Assembly (NCBI GenBank): GCA_016930575.1
Contig: JAFGGL010000010.1
Coordinates: 1-41,179 of the forward strand
Length of the DNA: 41,179 nt
Direction: 5' to 3'
Source of the DNA: Clostridiales bacterium
GTDB lineage: Bacteria > Bacillota > Clostridia > Christensenellales > Aristaeellaceae
Shown here: piece by piece, positions 1 through 11,200 of the stretch
Layout: each line of letters begins with the position of its first letter
How positions within the stretch are numbered: the stretch's first letter is position 1
Made by a program: the position numbers and the translations under genes
Notes under the pieces: model-generated
What the model was told of the DNA's origin: nothing
Databases searched by the model: none
What the model saw: only the letters and a program-made list of their open reading frames with translations

Positions 1-2
1 AA

Positions 3-62
3 AGCTGCCAGGCCACCTTCGTGCGCACGGCGTGCCTGTACCCGGGGATCAATTACGATTAA
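3..62 (+). CDS. possible 3' end of an upstream gene
   Basis: An open frame enters from the left edge at position 3 and stops with TAA at 60-62; it would end in ...CLYPGINYD. No family can be recognised from 19 codons. It could equally be non-coding. The frame is reported only because the window edge cuts it. Confidence 0.3.
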   Translation, partial: SCQATFVRTACLYPGINYD

Positions 63-76
63 TCAAAAAAGCTGAT

Positions 77-93
77 AGCCCGCTCAGCGGGCT
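77..93. other. short perfect hairpin
   Basis: AGCCCGC TCA GCGGGCT forms a 7-bp stem with a 3-base loop. A run of six A lies just to its left, so on the minus strand it would read as a stem followed after a few bases by T6, a weak terminator shape. A second small hairpin with the same TCA loop lies at 158-170, just before the ribosome site of the first complete gene. Confidence 0.4.
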
Positions 94-191
94 CGGGAAT
101 CCATTGCGATTGAGTCGTTAACCACTTAACCATAACCCAACAGGTCAAAATCGAATGCCTGCTCAGCAGGCGGGCGGGAAGGACGGCTATC

Positions 192-1004
<813 letters not shown>

Positions 1005-1011
1005 ACTCCCG

Positions 1012-1040
1012 TTGCAAATTTCACCCGCACAGGGTACAAT
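1012..1040 (+). promoter_or_regulatory. sigma-A type promoter of degV
   Basis: TTGCAA at 1012-1017 and TACAAT at 1035-1040 are 17 bases apart, starting right after the stop of the preceding phosphatase gene. An AAGGAGG ribosome site precedes the degV ATG at 1086. Confidence 0.7.
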
Positions 1041-1085
1041 ATTTTTACAATTCATACGATCTTTATCATATAGAAGGAGGCATTT

Positions 1086-1964
1086 ATGGATTCCTATGTC
1101 TTTATGACCGACTCCGATTCCGATATCTCCTACCGGTTCGTAGACGAAAACGACGTGGAAATGATCTACATGCCCTACGTGGTCGACGGCCAGGAATACC
1201 TGGACGATCTGGGCCGCGCCGGAGGGCAGAAGGAGTATTTCCAGAAGATGCGCGGGGGCACCGCGCCCAAAACCTCGCTGCTGCCGGTATCGGCGTACCT
1301 GGAATACTTCGAGCCGCATCTGAAAGCAGGCAAGGATATCCTGTTCCTCGCGTTTTCCTCCAAGATGTCCGCCACGCAGGAGAACGCCAGGGCGGCGCGC
1401 GAGGAGATCCTCAAAACCTACCCGGACCGCCGGATCGAGATCGTCGACACCCTCGCCATTTCCCGTCCGATGGCGCTGCTGATCGAGAAAGCCTACGCGA
1501 TGTATGCGGACGGCAAGCCGATGGACGAGGTCAAGCAATGGGTCTTGGACAACCGCCTGCGCTCGCACGCGTGGTTTACCGTGGACGACCTTGTGTACCT
1601 GAAGCGCGGCGGGCGCATCGGCGCCGTGGCCGCCACCATGGGCTCGCTGATGGACCTAAAACCCATCCTCACCCTCTGCAGGGACGGTTCCATGACCGCC
1701 GAAAACAAGATCCGCGGCCGCAAATCGGCGCTGCGCTACCTGGCGGACAAAACCGCCGAGATGATCGAAGACCCCGCCGGGCAGGAGCTCGTCATCATGC
1801 ACGCCGACGCCGAGGACGACGCCCAGCGCCTCGAGGAACTCATCCGCGAGCGCGTGCCAAACTTGGGCTCCGTCAAGCACGTGTTCATCGGCCCGGTCAT
1901 CGGCGCGCACGCCGGGCCGGGGACAGTAGCCTCCGTCTTCATGGGGAAGGAAAGAACGCTGTAA
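1086..1964 (+). CDS. DegV family fatty-acid-binding protein
   Basis: DegV/FakB-type protein. In Firmicutes these proteins bind a fatty acid and present it to a fatty acid kinase (FakA) for incorporation into phospholipid. Family marks are the N-terminal TDSDSDI (usually TDSTSD), the TSLLPVSAYLEYF segment that lines the lipid pocket, FTVDDLVYLKRGGRIG in the middle, KPILTL, and a C-terminal GPVIGAHAGPGTVA. At 292 residues it is full length. It has its own promoter and ribosome site and ends in front of a repeat element that includes a bidirectional terminator. No fakA is seen nearby, so the partner kinase would be elsewhere. Confidence 0.9.
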   Translation: MDSYVFMTDSDSDISYRFVDENDVEMIYMPYVVDGQEYLDDLGRAGGQKEYFQKMRGGTAPKTSLLPVSAYLEYFEPHLKAGKDILFLAFSSKMSATQENARAAREEILKTYPDRRIEIVDTLAISRPMALLIEKAYAMYADGKPMDEVKQWVLDNRLRSHAWFTVDDLVYLKRGGRIGAVAATMGSLMDLKPILTLCRDGSMTAENKIRGRKSALRYLADKTAEMIEDPAGQELVIMHADAEDDAQRLEELIRERVPNLGSVKHVFIGPVIGAHAGPGTVASVFMGKERTL

Positions 1965-1973
1965 ATAAGGAAC

Positions 1974-2114
1974 GATAGGGGTTTCACCCCTATAACCCCG
2001 ATAAGGGCGATTGCCCTTGACCCATCATAAAAGGCCGCGCGATACGCGGCCTTTTATGTGGAGTTCAGGGGCATTGCCCCTGATCGGGGGTTTAGGGGCG
2101 GAAAGCCCCCCATC
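1974..2114. repeat. intergenic hairpin repeat, copy 1 (intact core)
   Basis: This is an intact copy of a modular repeat found at least eight times in the window. In order it holds ATAGGGG/CCCCTAT (1975-1993), AAGGGC/GCCCTT (2003-2018), a GC-rich stem (2027-2057), CAGGGGC/GCCCCTG (2066-2082) and a last GGGGC/GCCCC-type pair. Copy 6, between gyrB and gyrA, matches it along its whole length, with paired changes inside the stems. Confidence 0.85.
2027..2057. terminator. bidirectional intrinsic terminator
   Basis: ATAAAAGGCCGCG and CGCGGCCTTTTAT form a 13-bp stem around a 5-base loop, with A-tract before and T-tract after. It lies between convergent degV and the EamA exporter gene and can serve both. 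It is also one module of the repeat element. Confidence 0.8.
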
Positions 2115-2172
2115 GTTTCCATTTCAATCGTGCCTATCGTTGATAAATTCCGCTGTCTCATTGATCTTTATA

Positions 2173-3063
2173 TCACTCCACCGGCTCCACATAGCCCGGC
2201 TTCGGCTTGCGCAGGATGGGAATCAGGGATTGCAGCGTGACCGCGGAGATGACCAGCACGAAGCCGACGATGGCGCGCGGGCCGGGGAGCTCATGAAGGA
2301 ACAGGAATACCCAGACCGGGTTCATGATGGGCTCCGCCGTCAGGATGACGGACGCGGCGACGGGATGGGTCATTTTCACGCCTTTGGCGAACAGAATGCT
2401 GGGCAAGGTGTACTGCAAAAGGCCCAGCGCCAGCATCGCGCCGACGTTTGCGGGGGTGAACGAAAGGGTGGTATCCGTCAGCAGGAAGGGCAGGCAAAAT
2501 ATGAAACTCATCCCGCAGCCGATGATCTGCCCGTCCTCCGCCTGCGTCTGTTCATGCCGGCTGAGCAAGATCAAAGCGGCAAAGGTGAAGCCGGACAGGA
2601 CCGCCAGCGAGTCCCCCAGCAGGTTTGATCCGCCGAACTTGTCCGAAAACGCGAGGGCGCAGCCGAAGAACACCAGAACCGTCAGAAGGATCTCCGCCTT
2701 CGTCGGTTTTCTTTTTTGCACCAGCGCCGTATACAGCAGCACCAGGATCGGCGCGATATACTGCAACACGATGGCGTTTGCCGCCGTCGTCAGCTTGTTG
2801 GCGGCCAGAAACAGCGCGGAGGTCGAAAACATCGCCGCGCCCGCCGCCACGTTATACCGGGTGAACCTAACCGGCTGTGCCTTCCCACCGCACCGCCTTA
2901 ACAGCCGGATCAAAAGCAGGATCGTCACGCTGATCAGGCCCCGAATCGACGCGATCGACAGCGAACTCCACGGTATGAATTTGATGAGGACCCCGCCCGT
3001 GCTCCACAGCAGCGCGGTCGCCAGGATGATCAGGTTTCCCTCTATGCCAAAGCGCTTCTTCAC
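2173..3063 (-). CDS. EamA/DMT family transporter
   Basis: Inner-membrane exporter of the drug/metabolite transporter superfamily with about ten hydrophobic segments in two EamA halves. The N-terminal half carries the typical ATALLWSTGGVLIKFIPWSS start, and the second half has the TAEPIMNPVWVFLFLHE segment where EamA proteins place a conserved proline and glutamate. Substrate unknown; amino acids or other small metabolites are usual. The GTG start at 3063 is preceded by CGAGG. It is the last gene of a minus-strand unit after Nudix, GNAT and lipoprotein genes and ends before the bidirectional terminator. The length of 296 residues is normal for the family. Confidence 0.88.
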   Translation of the reverse strand: MKKRFGIEGNLIILATALLWSTGGVLIKFIPWSSLSIASIRGLISVTILLLIRLLRRCGGKAQPVRFTRYNVAAGAAMFSTSALFLAANKLTTAANAIVLQYIAPILVLLYTALVQKRKPTKAEILLTVLVFFGCALAFSDKFGGSNLLGDSLAVLSGFTFAALILLSRHEQTQAEDGQIIGCGMSFIFCLPFLLTDTTLSFTPANVGAMLALGLLQYTLPSILFAKGVKMTHPVAASVILTAEPIMNPVWVFLFLHELPGPRAIVGFVLVISAVTLQSLIPILRKPKPGYVEPVE

Positions 3064-3094
3064 GCCTGTATACCTCGTTTAGAAAATTTTGCTG

Positions 3095-3895
3095 CTATTC
3101 CTGCGGCGTCACGTCTATCCCGAGCAGCTCCGCCATCTCGTCGGCCCGGGAGGCCGCGTCGCGGAAGCCGGCCATGGCGGAGAACTGGTCGTAGGCGCCC
3201 TGCAGGTCGCCGTCCCTGATCATCTGCTCGGCGGCGAGGTAGGCCTGCTCCAGCATGAGGTTTTTCGCGGCGCGGGCGTACTCCGTCGCGTTATAGCGGT
3301 CGCCCAGCAACGTGAACAAAAGAAGCGCATGCTCGTAATCCATGGCGTCCATATACGCCGTGGCGTGTTCGTAGATCTCGAAGTTCAGCACGTCCAGCCG
3401 CGCCTCCGCGTCCCGGTATCCTTCGGCCTCGTTAAAGCCTACCAGCGCGGCCTCGTAGTCCCCGCTTGCCATGGCGGCGCGGGCCGTACAGTACGCGGCG
3501 CGCCGCGCCGCGTCCTCATACTCGCCGAGCTCCAGATACCACTGCGCGGCCTCCGAAAACTGTTCCGCTTCCTCCAGCGCGTAGGCGTGGCAGAAGCGGT
3601 AGCGCAGGTCGCCGTACATGAAATCGCGCGTCTTAACGAAGTACGGTTCGGCGGCGGTGAAGTTCTCCTGCTCGTAATAGGTCAGCCCCTGCGAATAGGC
3701 CGCGTAGGTCTCCGCCTGCAGGAAATCACCCAGCTTTGAAAACGCGGCCGCCGCGTCCGCGTACTCCCCCTGGGCAAATAGCGCAAGCGCCTTGTCGTAA
3801 GCGGCCGTCTTGTCCCCGCAGCCGGACGTAAGCAGCGCAAGCAGGCACAGCAGGATGACCACTACCATCCGCTTCCCGGTTTTACCCCCGCGCAT
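3095..3895 (-). CDS. lipoprotein with TPR/Sel1-like helical repeats
   Basis: A predicted lipoprotein. After a short positive N-terminus and a hydrophobic stretch comes the lipobox LLTSGC, with the anchoring cysteine near residue 26. The rest is a chain of helical pairs rich in A, Y and E, with recurrent patterns such as LFAQGEYADAAAAFSKLGD and ALEEAEQFSEAAQWYLELGE, typical of TPR-like scaffolds. It probably acts as a protein-binding surface outside the membrane; no catalytic motif is seen. Its start lies inside the last codons of the GNAT gene (14-base overlap), so the two are probably translationally coupled. Confidence 0.75.
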   Translation of the reverse strand: MRGGKTGKRMVVVILLCLLALLTSGCGDKTAAYDKALALFAQGEYADAAAAFSKLGDFLQAETYAAYSQGLTYYEQENFTAAEPYFVKTRDFMYGDLRYRFCHAYALEEAEQFSEAAQWYLELGEYEDAARRAAYCTARAAMASGDYEAALVGFNEAEGYRDAEARLDVLNFEIYEHATAYMDAMDYEHALLLFTLLGDRYNATEYARAAKNLMLEQAYLAAEQMIRDGDLQGAYDQFSAMAGFRDAASRADEMAELLGIDVTPQE

Positions 3896-4448
3896 GAAAC
3901 TCCTCCTTCAGGATAGCGTACAGTTCCATATCGTGAAATTTCCCCTTGTTGAAGATGCGCTTGCGCAGCGTGCCCTCGTGCCGCATGCCAGCGTGCCGCA
4001 TCACCGCGCCGCTGGCGGGATTACCGACCTCGTGCTGCGCCTCGACGCGGTTGAGCTTCAGGTCGCCAAAGCAGTACTTGAGCATCCCCTCAAGCGCCTC
4101 GGTCATCAGCCCCCGGTTCCAGTACAAGCGGCTCAAGCTGTAGCCGATCTCGGCGGAGCGGTTCGCGCCGGTATAGGTCATCAGCCCGATGGTGCCGATC
4201 ACGCGCCGTTCGTCCTTGAGCTCGATCACATAGGTGAACGGCGGCGCGTAGCGGTAGTCGCGTATCATGCGCCGCAGCACCGAGCGCGTCTCGCGGATGG
4301 ATTTATGCGCGTCCCACAGCACGTGGAGCGCTACCTCGGGGTCCCTGGAGTATTCGTACATATCCTGCGCGTCGCGCATACGCGCGGGGCGCAGCACTAG
4401 GCGGGGGGTGATCACCGCCATGGGATCGAACAGCGGGTCTGCCTGCAT
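3882..4448 (-). CDS. GNAT acetyltransferase, RimJ/RimL-like
   Basis: N-acetyltransferase of the GNAT fold, of the type that uses acetyl-CoA to modify protein N-termini or small molecules. It starts with TPRLVLRPARMRDA, has the central IGTIGLM strand, the GYSLSRLYWNRGLMTEAL pyrophosphate-binding region and the late NPASGAVMRHAGMRHEGTLR segment typical of RimJ/RimL proteins. The 188-residue length is normal. AAGGA precedes the ATG. It lies in a minus-strand unit, about 100 bases downstream of the Nudix gene and overlapping the lipoprotein gene. Confidence 0.85.
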   Translation of the reverse strand: MQADPLFDPMAVITPRLVLRPARMRDAQDMYEYSRDPEVALHVLWDAHKSIRETRSVLRRMIRDYRYAPPFTYVIELKDERRVIGTIGLMTYTGANRSAEIGYSLSRLYWNRGLMTEALEGMLKYCFGDLKLNRVEAQHEVGNPASGAVMRHAGMRHEGTLRKRIFNKGKFHDMELYAILKEEFHARG

Positions 4449-4482
4449 CGGTGTAAATTCTCCTTGTGAATCATGAAGTCTC

Positions 4483-4521
4483 CTGTTCGGAGAACAGATG
4501 CCGGCTTTTTCAACAAGCCGG
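4483..4521 (-). other. two small hairpins in the Nudix-GNAT gap
   Basis: CTGTTC GGA GAACAG (4483-4497) and CCGGCTT/AAGCCGG (4501-4507 with 4515-4521) lie between the Nudix and GNAT genes. Neither is followed by a T-run on the minus strand, so they look like processing or stability structures rather than terminators. Confidence 0.4.
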
Positions 4522-4549
4522 GAATATATAGGTCGCTACTATCGTTGTA

Positions 4550-5098
4550 TCAGCATAACAGGCGCGCGGCCATTAAAAGTCCCACGGCCGTTTTCGCGTC
4601 GCTGAGCTCCCCGTGCATCACGCGCTCCGCCGCTTCGGTAAGCGGCATACGCTCCACCTGAAGGAACTCGTCCTCATCCGGGCTCGCGCGGCCTTCGGTC
4701 AGCTCCGTCGCCAGGTAGATGTCCACAAATTCGGTATCGTAGCCCGGGGTCGGCGCCATATGGGTCAGGAAGGTCATGTTCTTCGCCTTAAGCCCCGTTT
4801 CCTCCTCCAGTTCCCGGCGGGCGCACTCCAGCGGATCTTCGGAAGCTGAGTCCAGCTTTCCGGCGGGGATCTCCAGCATCACCTGATCGTGCGCCACGCG
4901 GTACTGGCGCACCAGTGTCACCGTTCCGTCCGCGTCCACGGGCACAACGGCGGCGGCCCCATGATGGTACACCAGTTCGCGGACCACCTGTTTGCCGTTT
5001 GGCAATTCCACCATGCGCTCGCGTACCGTGAACACCTTGCCCGTATAGCGCGTTTCTTCCGAAACGAACGTCTCTTTCAACTCGTCCTGCGACGCCAT
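4550..5098 (-). CDS. Nudix hydrolase, ADP-ribose pyrophosphatase-like
   Basis: Hydrolase of the Nudix family, most like ADP-ribose pyrophosphatases that split ADP-ribose to AMP and ribose-5-phosphate and help clear free ADP-ribose. The Nudix box runs from G80 to about L103 and holds RELEEETGL with the metal-binding glutamates. It has one residue more than the consensus between the first Gly and the first Glu, a variation also known in this subgroup. RQYRVAHDQVMLEIPAGK before the box is typical of ADP-ribose enzymes. The 182-residue length is normal. First gene of the minus-strand unit, with GAAAGGGGG as ribosome site. Confidence 0.88.
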   Translation of the reverse strand: MASQDELKETFVSEETRYTGKVFTVRERMVELPNGKQVVRELVYHHGAAAVVPVDADGTVTLVRQYRVAHDQVMLEIPAGKLDSASEDPLECARRELEEETGLKAKNMTFLTHMAPTPGYDTEFVDIYLATELTEGRASPDEDEFLQVERMPLTEAAERVMHGELSDAKTAVGLLMAARLLC

Positions 5099-5209
5099 CC
5101 GCGCGCCCCCTTTCGGCCTATCCTTGCTATTCTACGTGCGCCTGGATTTACCTTTGTGCCCCTCCGTCACATTCCCCTCTCCCGCGGCTTTCGCCGCCGC
5201 CGAATATTA

Positions 5210-5238
5210 TTGACTTTCTATTACGAAAGCATTACAAT
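5210..5238 (+). promoter_or_regulatory. strong promoter of the giant SH3b protein
   Basis: TTGACT at 5210-5215 and TACAAT at 5233-5238 with 17 bases between them. About 55 bases of leader follow, ending in an AGGAGG ribosome site. Confidence 0.8.
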
Positions 5239-5280
5239 TAAGAATATCCTATGTAGAAATGATTGCTGACGTCATCCAAA

Positions 5281-5293
5281 AGGAGGAACTCCT
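5281..5293 (+). promoter_or_regulatory. ribosome site inside a perfect hairpin
   Basis: AGGAG GAA CTCCT lies directly before the GTG start at 5294. The Shine-Dalgarno bases are the 5' arm of a 5-bp hairpin, which could reduce translation of a very large surface protein. The pairing is seen in the sequence; the effect is inference. Confidence 0.5.
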
Positions 5294-8200
5294 GTGAAGA
5301 ACAAACTATCCTCTCCGCTTTTGCGTAAAAGCCTGTGGCTTATTCTTGCGTTTATCCTCATGTTTGCGCAGCTCGCCGGCGCGGCGGAGCTGACGCCCGA
5401 GGAACTGGAAGCCATGCCTGCCGTCAGCATCACCTACTATACCGAGGCGGACGGCGAACCGCTGGCGCTGGACGCCACCCCGACCATAAGCCCGCTGGGC
5501 AAGGCGTACTGGGTGATGGTGCCGCCGGAGGCGTTTTCCTTCCCGATCACGCTAACCGTCACGGCGTCCGAAACCGCGCCCTACACCTTTTCACCCATGA
5601 CCGGGGACACGCTTACCGTCGATATCAGCACCGTGGATTTTGACGGCATGTACACGCTGATCACCGCCTATCAAAACGGCGAGATGGTCGATACCTACTG
5701 GCTGTACGTCTCCACGGCGGAGATGCCGCTGATCGTCGAGCCCGCCGAAGTCCCCGTCTATTACGTGGACGCCGAGGACAATTCCAACGTCCTGCATTAC
5801 GAGGTCGTCCTCGCCTATTACGGCGAAACCAACGTCATCAATGTAAATCCTACGCTGGTGCCCGCCAACTATACCTTAACGGGCAATTCCTCCGCTGCCG
5901 TGACCGTGGACGAAACCGGCGCGGCCACGCCGGAGTGGGTGACGTTTTATTTCCAGGCGCAGGTGATGCAGGGCACGGTGAGCATCTATTACACCGATGA
6001 AAGCGGCAATCCGGTCGCCACCTCGCAGACCCAGACACTCGATCCCGGCACCTATGTAATCACCCCCGCGCCCGCCGATCTGCTCACGGGCTACGTGCTC
6101 ACGCCCGAAAGCCCCACGCAGGTGGAGGTCACCATCGATTCCCTGGGCGTCCCGTCGACTCCGGCCGTCACCTTCATCTACGAGCGGCAGGCCGTTTCGG
6201 GGTATCTGACCGTCAACTACACCGACGAGAGCGGCATCCCGCTGATCGCACCCGAAACGCTGGAGCTTTCACCCGGCCAGCATACGATCACGCCCAATCC
6301 CGCGCTCGTCCCCTCGGGCTATGCGTTGTCGCCTTTATCACAGACGCAGTTTGTCGTCACCGTCAGTCCCGACGGCAGCATTTCCCCCGCGCCCTCGGTC
6401 AGCTTTGTCTACGCGCCCGAGCAGGTCACGCCGGTCACCGGCGATCTGCCCGTATTCTATACCGATACCTACGGCACGCAGCTCATCCCGTCGGAGATCC
6501 GCACGCTCGAGCAGGGCCAGTACGTGATCACCCCCAACGACGCCGGCATCCCCTCCGGCTATACGCTCATGTCCGCGGCGCAGGTCAGCGTCACGATAGA
6601 CGCCGCCGGCACGGCGACGCCCGCGTCGGTCACCTTCGTGTACGAGCAGCAGCAGACCGCGACCCCCACGCCGGAAGCGACCTCCACGCCGGCCGTCACC
6701 CCCGTGGAAAGCTACGCCGTCACCAACGATACCGGCGTCCGCTTCCGCTCCGAGCCCTCCACCGCATCCCCCGATACCATCCTCTTCCAGGTGAATCAGG
6801 GCACGCAGGTGTGGGTGTACGGCGTGTTCACCCTGGACGGCACCGAGTGGGCGTCCATCCGCTACAGCGATACCGACTGCTACGTCTGGTACAGCCTGAT
6901 CGACCTGGTCACGGAAACGCCTGCGCCCGTAAGCGGCACGTTGACCGTGCACTATAAAGATACTTACGGCACGATGATCGCGCAAGACCAGACGCTGTCC
7001 CTTCCCGCCAATACCTATTCCGTGAATCCGGACGCGGCCCACGTGCCCTCCGGCTATGTGCTGGCGGACGGCACTCCCGCGGCCTTTACCGTGGTCGTGG
7101 ACGGAAGCGGCGTTACAACGCCGTCCGAGATCACCTTCACCTATACCCTGCAGGGCACGGAACCCACCGAAGCGCCGACCGCATCCCCGACCGAAGCGCC
7201 CACGGCGACCCCGCCGGCTGGCTCGCCCGCGGACATCTATCCGGATTACACCGCGGTGGACGCCTCAGCCGCGACCAACGCCACAAGCGTGCGCCTCCGC
7301 TCCCAGCCCTCTACCGCCTCCCCGGAAACCATTCTATACACGGTGGACCAGGGCACGGACGTGTGGGTGTACGGCACCTTTACCGCAAACGGTTATCAAT
7401 GGGCATATATCCAATATAACGGCGTCGACTGCTATGTGGTGTACAGCTACGTCACGCTGGATACCCCCGCCCCAACGCCCACCGAGGCGCCGACCGCAGC
7501 GCCTACGGAAGAACCCACCGCCGCGCCCACCGAAACGCCGCTGGACCCCACGGCCTATCCCGATTACACGGCCGTCGGCGCGGCAGCGGTCACCAACATC
7601 AATTCCGTCAACATCCGCTACACGCCGGTCTCCGGCGTGACCGACAACGTTGTCTCCCAGGTCGCCCTGGGCACCGAGGTCTGGGTCTACGGCACATTCT
7701 CCATCAACGAGACCGTTTGGGCCTATATCCAGTATGCGGGCACCGACTGCTATGTGTGGTACAGCCTCCTGTCCATGGCCGAAGTCACCCCCGCGCCCAC
7801 CGAGGCGCCGACCGTAACGCCCACGGAGGAGCCCACCGCCGCGCCGACAGAAACGCCGCTGGACCCCACGGCCTATCCCGATTACGTTACCGTCGGTTCC
7901 GCAGCGCTTACCAATACCACCTCCGTCAACATCCGCTACACGCCTGTCTCCGGCACGCCGGACAATGTCGTTTCGCAAGTCGCCCTGGGCACCGAGGTGT
8001 GGGTGTACGGAACCTTCTCCATAGACGAAACCGTCTGGGCTTATATCCGGTACGCGGACACCGATTGCTATGTATGGAACGAATTTCTGTCCATCGTTGA
8101 GGTTACCCTCGCGCCGACCGAGACACCGGAACCCACCGCCGCGCCGACCGAGACGCCGGAACCCACCGCCGCGCCGACCGAAACGCCGCTGGATCCCACA

Positions 8201-11200
8201 GCCTATCCCGATTATACCGCCGTCGGCGCATCCGCAGTCACCAATACCAACTCCGTCAACATCCGTTACACGCCCGTCTCCGGTACACCGGACAACGTCG
8301 TCGCCCAGGTCATCCAGGGCACCGAAGTGTGGGTGTACGGCACGTTCTCCATTGGTGACACCGTATGGGCGTATGTCCGGTACTCGAACGTCGACAGCTA
8401 TGTTTGGTACGAATTTCTATCCATCACAGGCGCTACCCCCGCACCCACCGAAGCGCCGCCGGTGACCGGCGACGTGGCCGTGCGCTATACCGATATTAAC
8501 GGCGCGCCGCTGATCGATGCGGTAACGGTCACGCTGCCCCAGGGCACGGGCGCGATCGCGGCCGATTCCAGCCTGTTCCCCGAAGGGTATCAGCTGGACC
8601 CGTCCTCTCCGTCGCAATTCGACGTCACGGTGGACGAGACCGGCACGGCGACGCCGCCTGTGATCACCTTCGTTCTTTCCGAGATCCCGGCCGAACCCAC
8701 CGAAGCGTCCACCGAAACGCCCGAAAGCGGCGAACCGGAGGACATCTCCGCGACCTATCCCGATTACGCGCCCATCGGCGCGGCGGCGGTCACCAATACA
8801 AGCGCCGTCAACATCCGCTACACGCCGGTCTCCGGCACTACCGAAAACGTCGTCGCCCAGGTCCCCCTGGGCACCGAGGTTTGGGTGCACGGCTCGTTCA
8901 CATCGGGCGGCACCGTTTGGGCGTATATACGCTACAACACCGTCGACTGCTATGTATGGCTGAGCCTGCTCGACGTCGAGGAGACCGTCGCAACCCCGAC
9001 GCCGGTACCCACGGAGGAACCGACGCCCGCGCCGACCGCCGAACCCACGGCGGAGCCTACGGAGGTACCCACGGCGGAACCCACGGCGGAGCCTACGGAG
9101 GTACCCACGGCGGAGCCTACGGAAGAGCCGACCCCCGAGCCGACCGCCGTACCCACGCCCGAGCCCACCGAAACGCCCGCCAACATGCCGGGCGAGAACG
9201 ACCCGCCCCTGGATATCTCCGGCACCTATCCCGGCTATACCGTCATCGGCAAGCCCGGCGCGACCAACAACACGGGCGTGCGCTTCCGCTCCGCGCCGGA
9301 TTCTACGAACGATGGCAACATCATGTTCCAGGTCGCCCAGGGCTCCGAGGTCTGGGTACACGGTTCTTTCTCCTATAACAGCAAGAATTGGGCCTATATC
9401 CGCTACGCCACCATGGACTGTTATGTGTGGCTGAGCCTGCTTGATATCGACACGAGTTTCGTCACCCCCTCGCCGACGCCGACGCCCGCACCCTCTCCGA
9501 CGCCGACCCCGTCGCCAACACCCACGGCTTCGCCGTCGCCAACGCCCACCGAAGCGCCGACCAATACCCCGACGGCCGAACCGACCGCCGAACCGACCGC
9601 CACGCCCACAGCCTCTCCGGCTACAACGCCGACCGAGACCGTGGTGCAGGAAGACCTCTACGTCGGCTATGCCGTCACGCTTTCGCAGGTCGCCCTGCGC
9701 GACAACGCGAATTTCGAAGATAACTCCATCATCACCACCTTGTCCGCCGATACGCTTTTGTACCTCAACGGGCAGGCGACCGTGAACGGCACCGTGTGGA
9801 CGGGCGCGCAGACTATCCTTGGCGAATCGTCCGTCATCGGACTGCTGCCTTATTCCTCCGTGCGCACCATCACACCGGGCGAGGCGCAGGTCTATATCGA
9901 CTCGTATAACGAGGCGCATGCGCCAACGCCATCGCCCAGCCCGTCGCCGTCGCCGTCGCCCGCGCAGCAGACCGGCTATTTCCTCACCCTGGGCGACGAC
10001 GTTCCCCTGCGCACCGTGCCCGGCTCGCAGGCGTCCATCTCCGCATGGATCGCCGAAGACCAGGCGGTTTACGTTTCCGGGCAGGTGTACTACGAGGACC
10101 ACGGCTGGCATGTGAGCAACTATAACGGCATGTCCGGCTATATACGCCAGGATCAGCTGCGGGCCATGACGCCCCAGGAGGTCAGCGTGTACCTTTCGCA
10201 GGCCTCGCCGACGCCCACACCCGAGCAGACCGCCGCGCCCTACGATCCCTACGCGCTGTCCAGCTACGGCTACGTCACCGCCGATTCCGTCAATTTCAGG
10301 GAAACGCCGGGCGGCACGCGCATCGGCGTGCTCAACCAATACGCCTTCGGCCTGGTGCTCGGTTCGCAGAATCTGAGCGGCGTCACCTGGTATAACATCA
10401 ACCAGTCAGGCACCGTCGGCTGGATACACGGCGGTTACTTCAAGGTGATGAACCTCACCGAGCTTCAGGCCTTCCTCAATTCCAGCGAGTATCTGGAAGG
10501 CATCATGAACTCCGGCTCTTCCGCCACGACGACCACCAATACCTCCACCGGCTCCGCCACGCAGGGGCAGGTGTCCGCCGTGGAGGACTGGAACGTCGGC
10601 GCGTGGCAGAACCCGTCCTCAAGCCTGAGCGCGACCTATGAACCGTTCAACCCCTACGCCACGCCCACCGCGCCGCTGGCTACCGATACCCCCACGCCCG
10701 TGCCGACCGCGACCTTTGTCATCGGCACGATGATTCCCATCGCCTACGAGGAAGATACCAAGGAAACACAGGCCGGCGGCAGCTGGGTTGGGCTTGTGCT
10801 CGGCGGCATCGTTTTGATCGGCGGCGCAGGCGGCGTATACGCCTATGCCCTGACCCAGAACAAGAAGCGCAAGGCCGCGGCAAGGGCCGCGGCAGCCAGG
10901 CGCGCGCAGCAGAAAAACGCGCAGAATAACCCGTACGCCCGCAGCGCGGCCGCGGCGCCGCCCGCGGCGCCGGGGCAGCAGCAGAGCCCTTATCAGAGGC
11001 CCAATCCCTACGCGCGGCCGCAGCAGCCCCGGCAGGACCAGCAAAACACCGGTCGCACGCCAAATCCCTACGCGCAGCGCCCGCAGTCCCGCAATCCCTA
11101 CTCGCGGCCGCAGACGCCGGATTCCGCCGATACAAACGGCGACGGCTCGCAAACCACCGGCCGCCGCTCCGACCGCTATAACGACGAAGGCGACGATAAC

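Noticed and set aside
61-150. A tRNA-like stretch on the minus strand (GGTTAAGTGGTTAAC resembling a D arm)
   Set aside because: No T arm, no GTTCGA-type loop and no acceptor stem could be drawn; the small hairpins explain the pattern.
8417-10339. A 640-codon open frame antisense to the giant SH3b gene
   Set aside because: It is Gly/Arg-rich low-complexity sequence produced by the GC-rich Thr/Pro codons of the true gene and has no ribosome site or recognisable domain.
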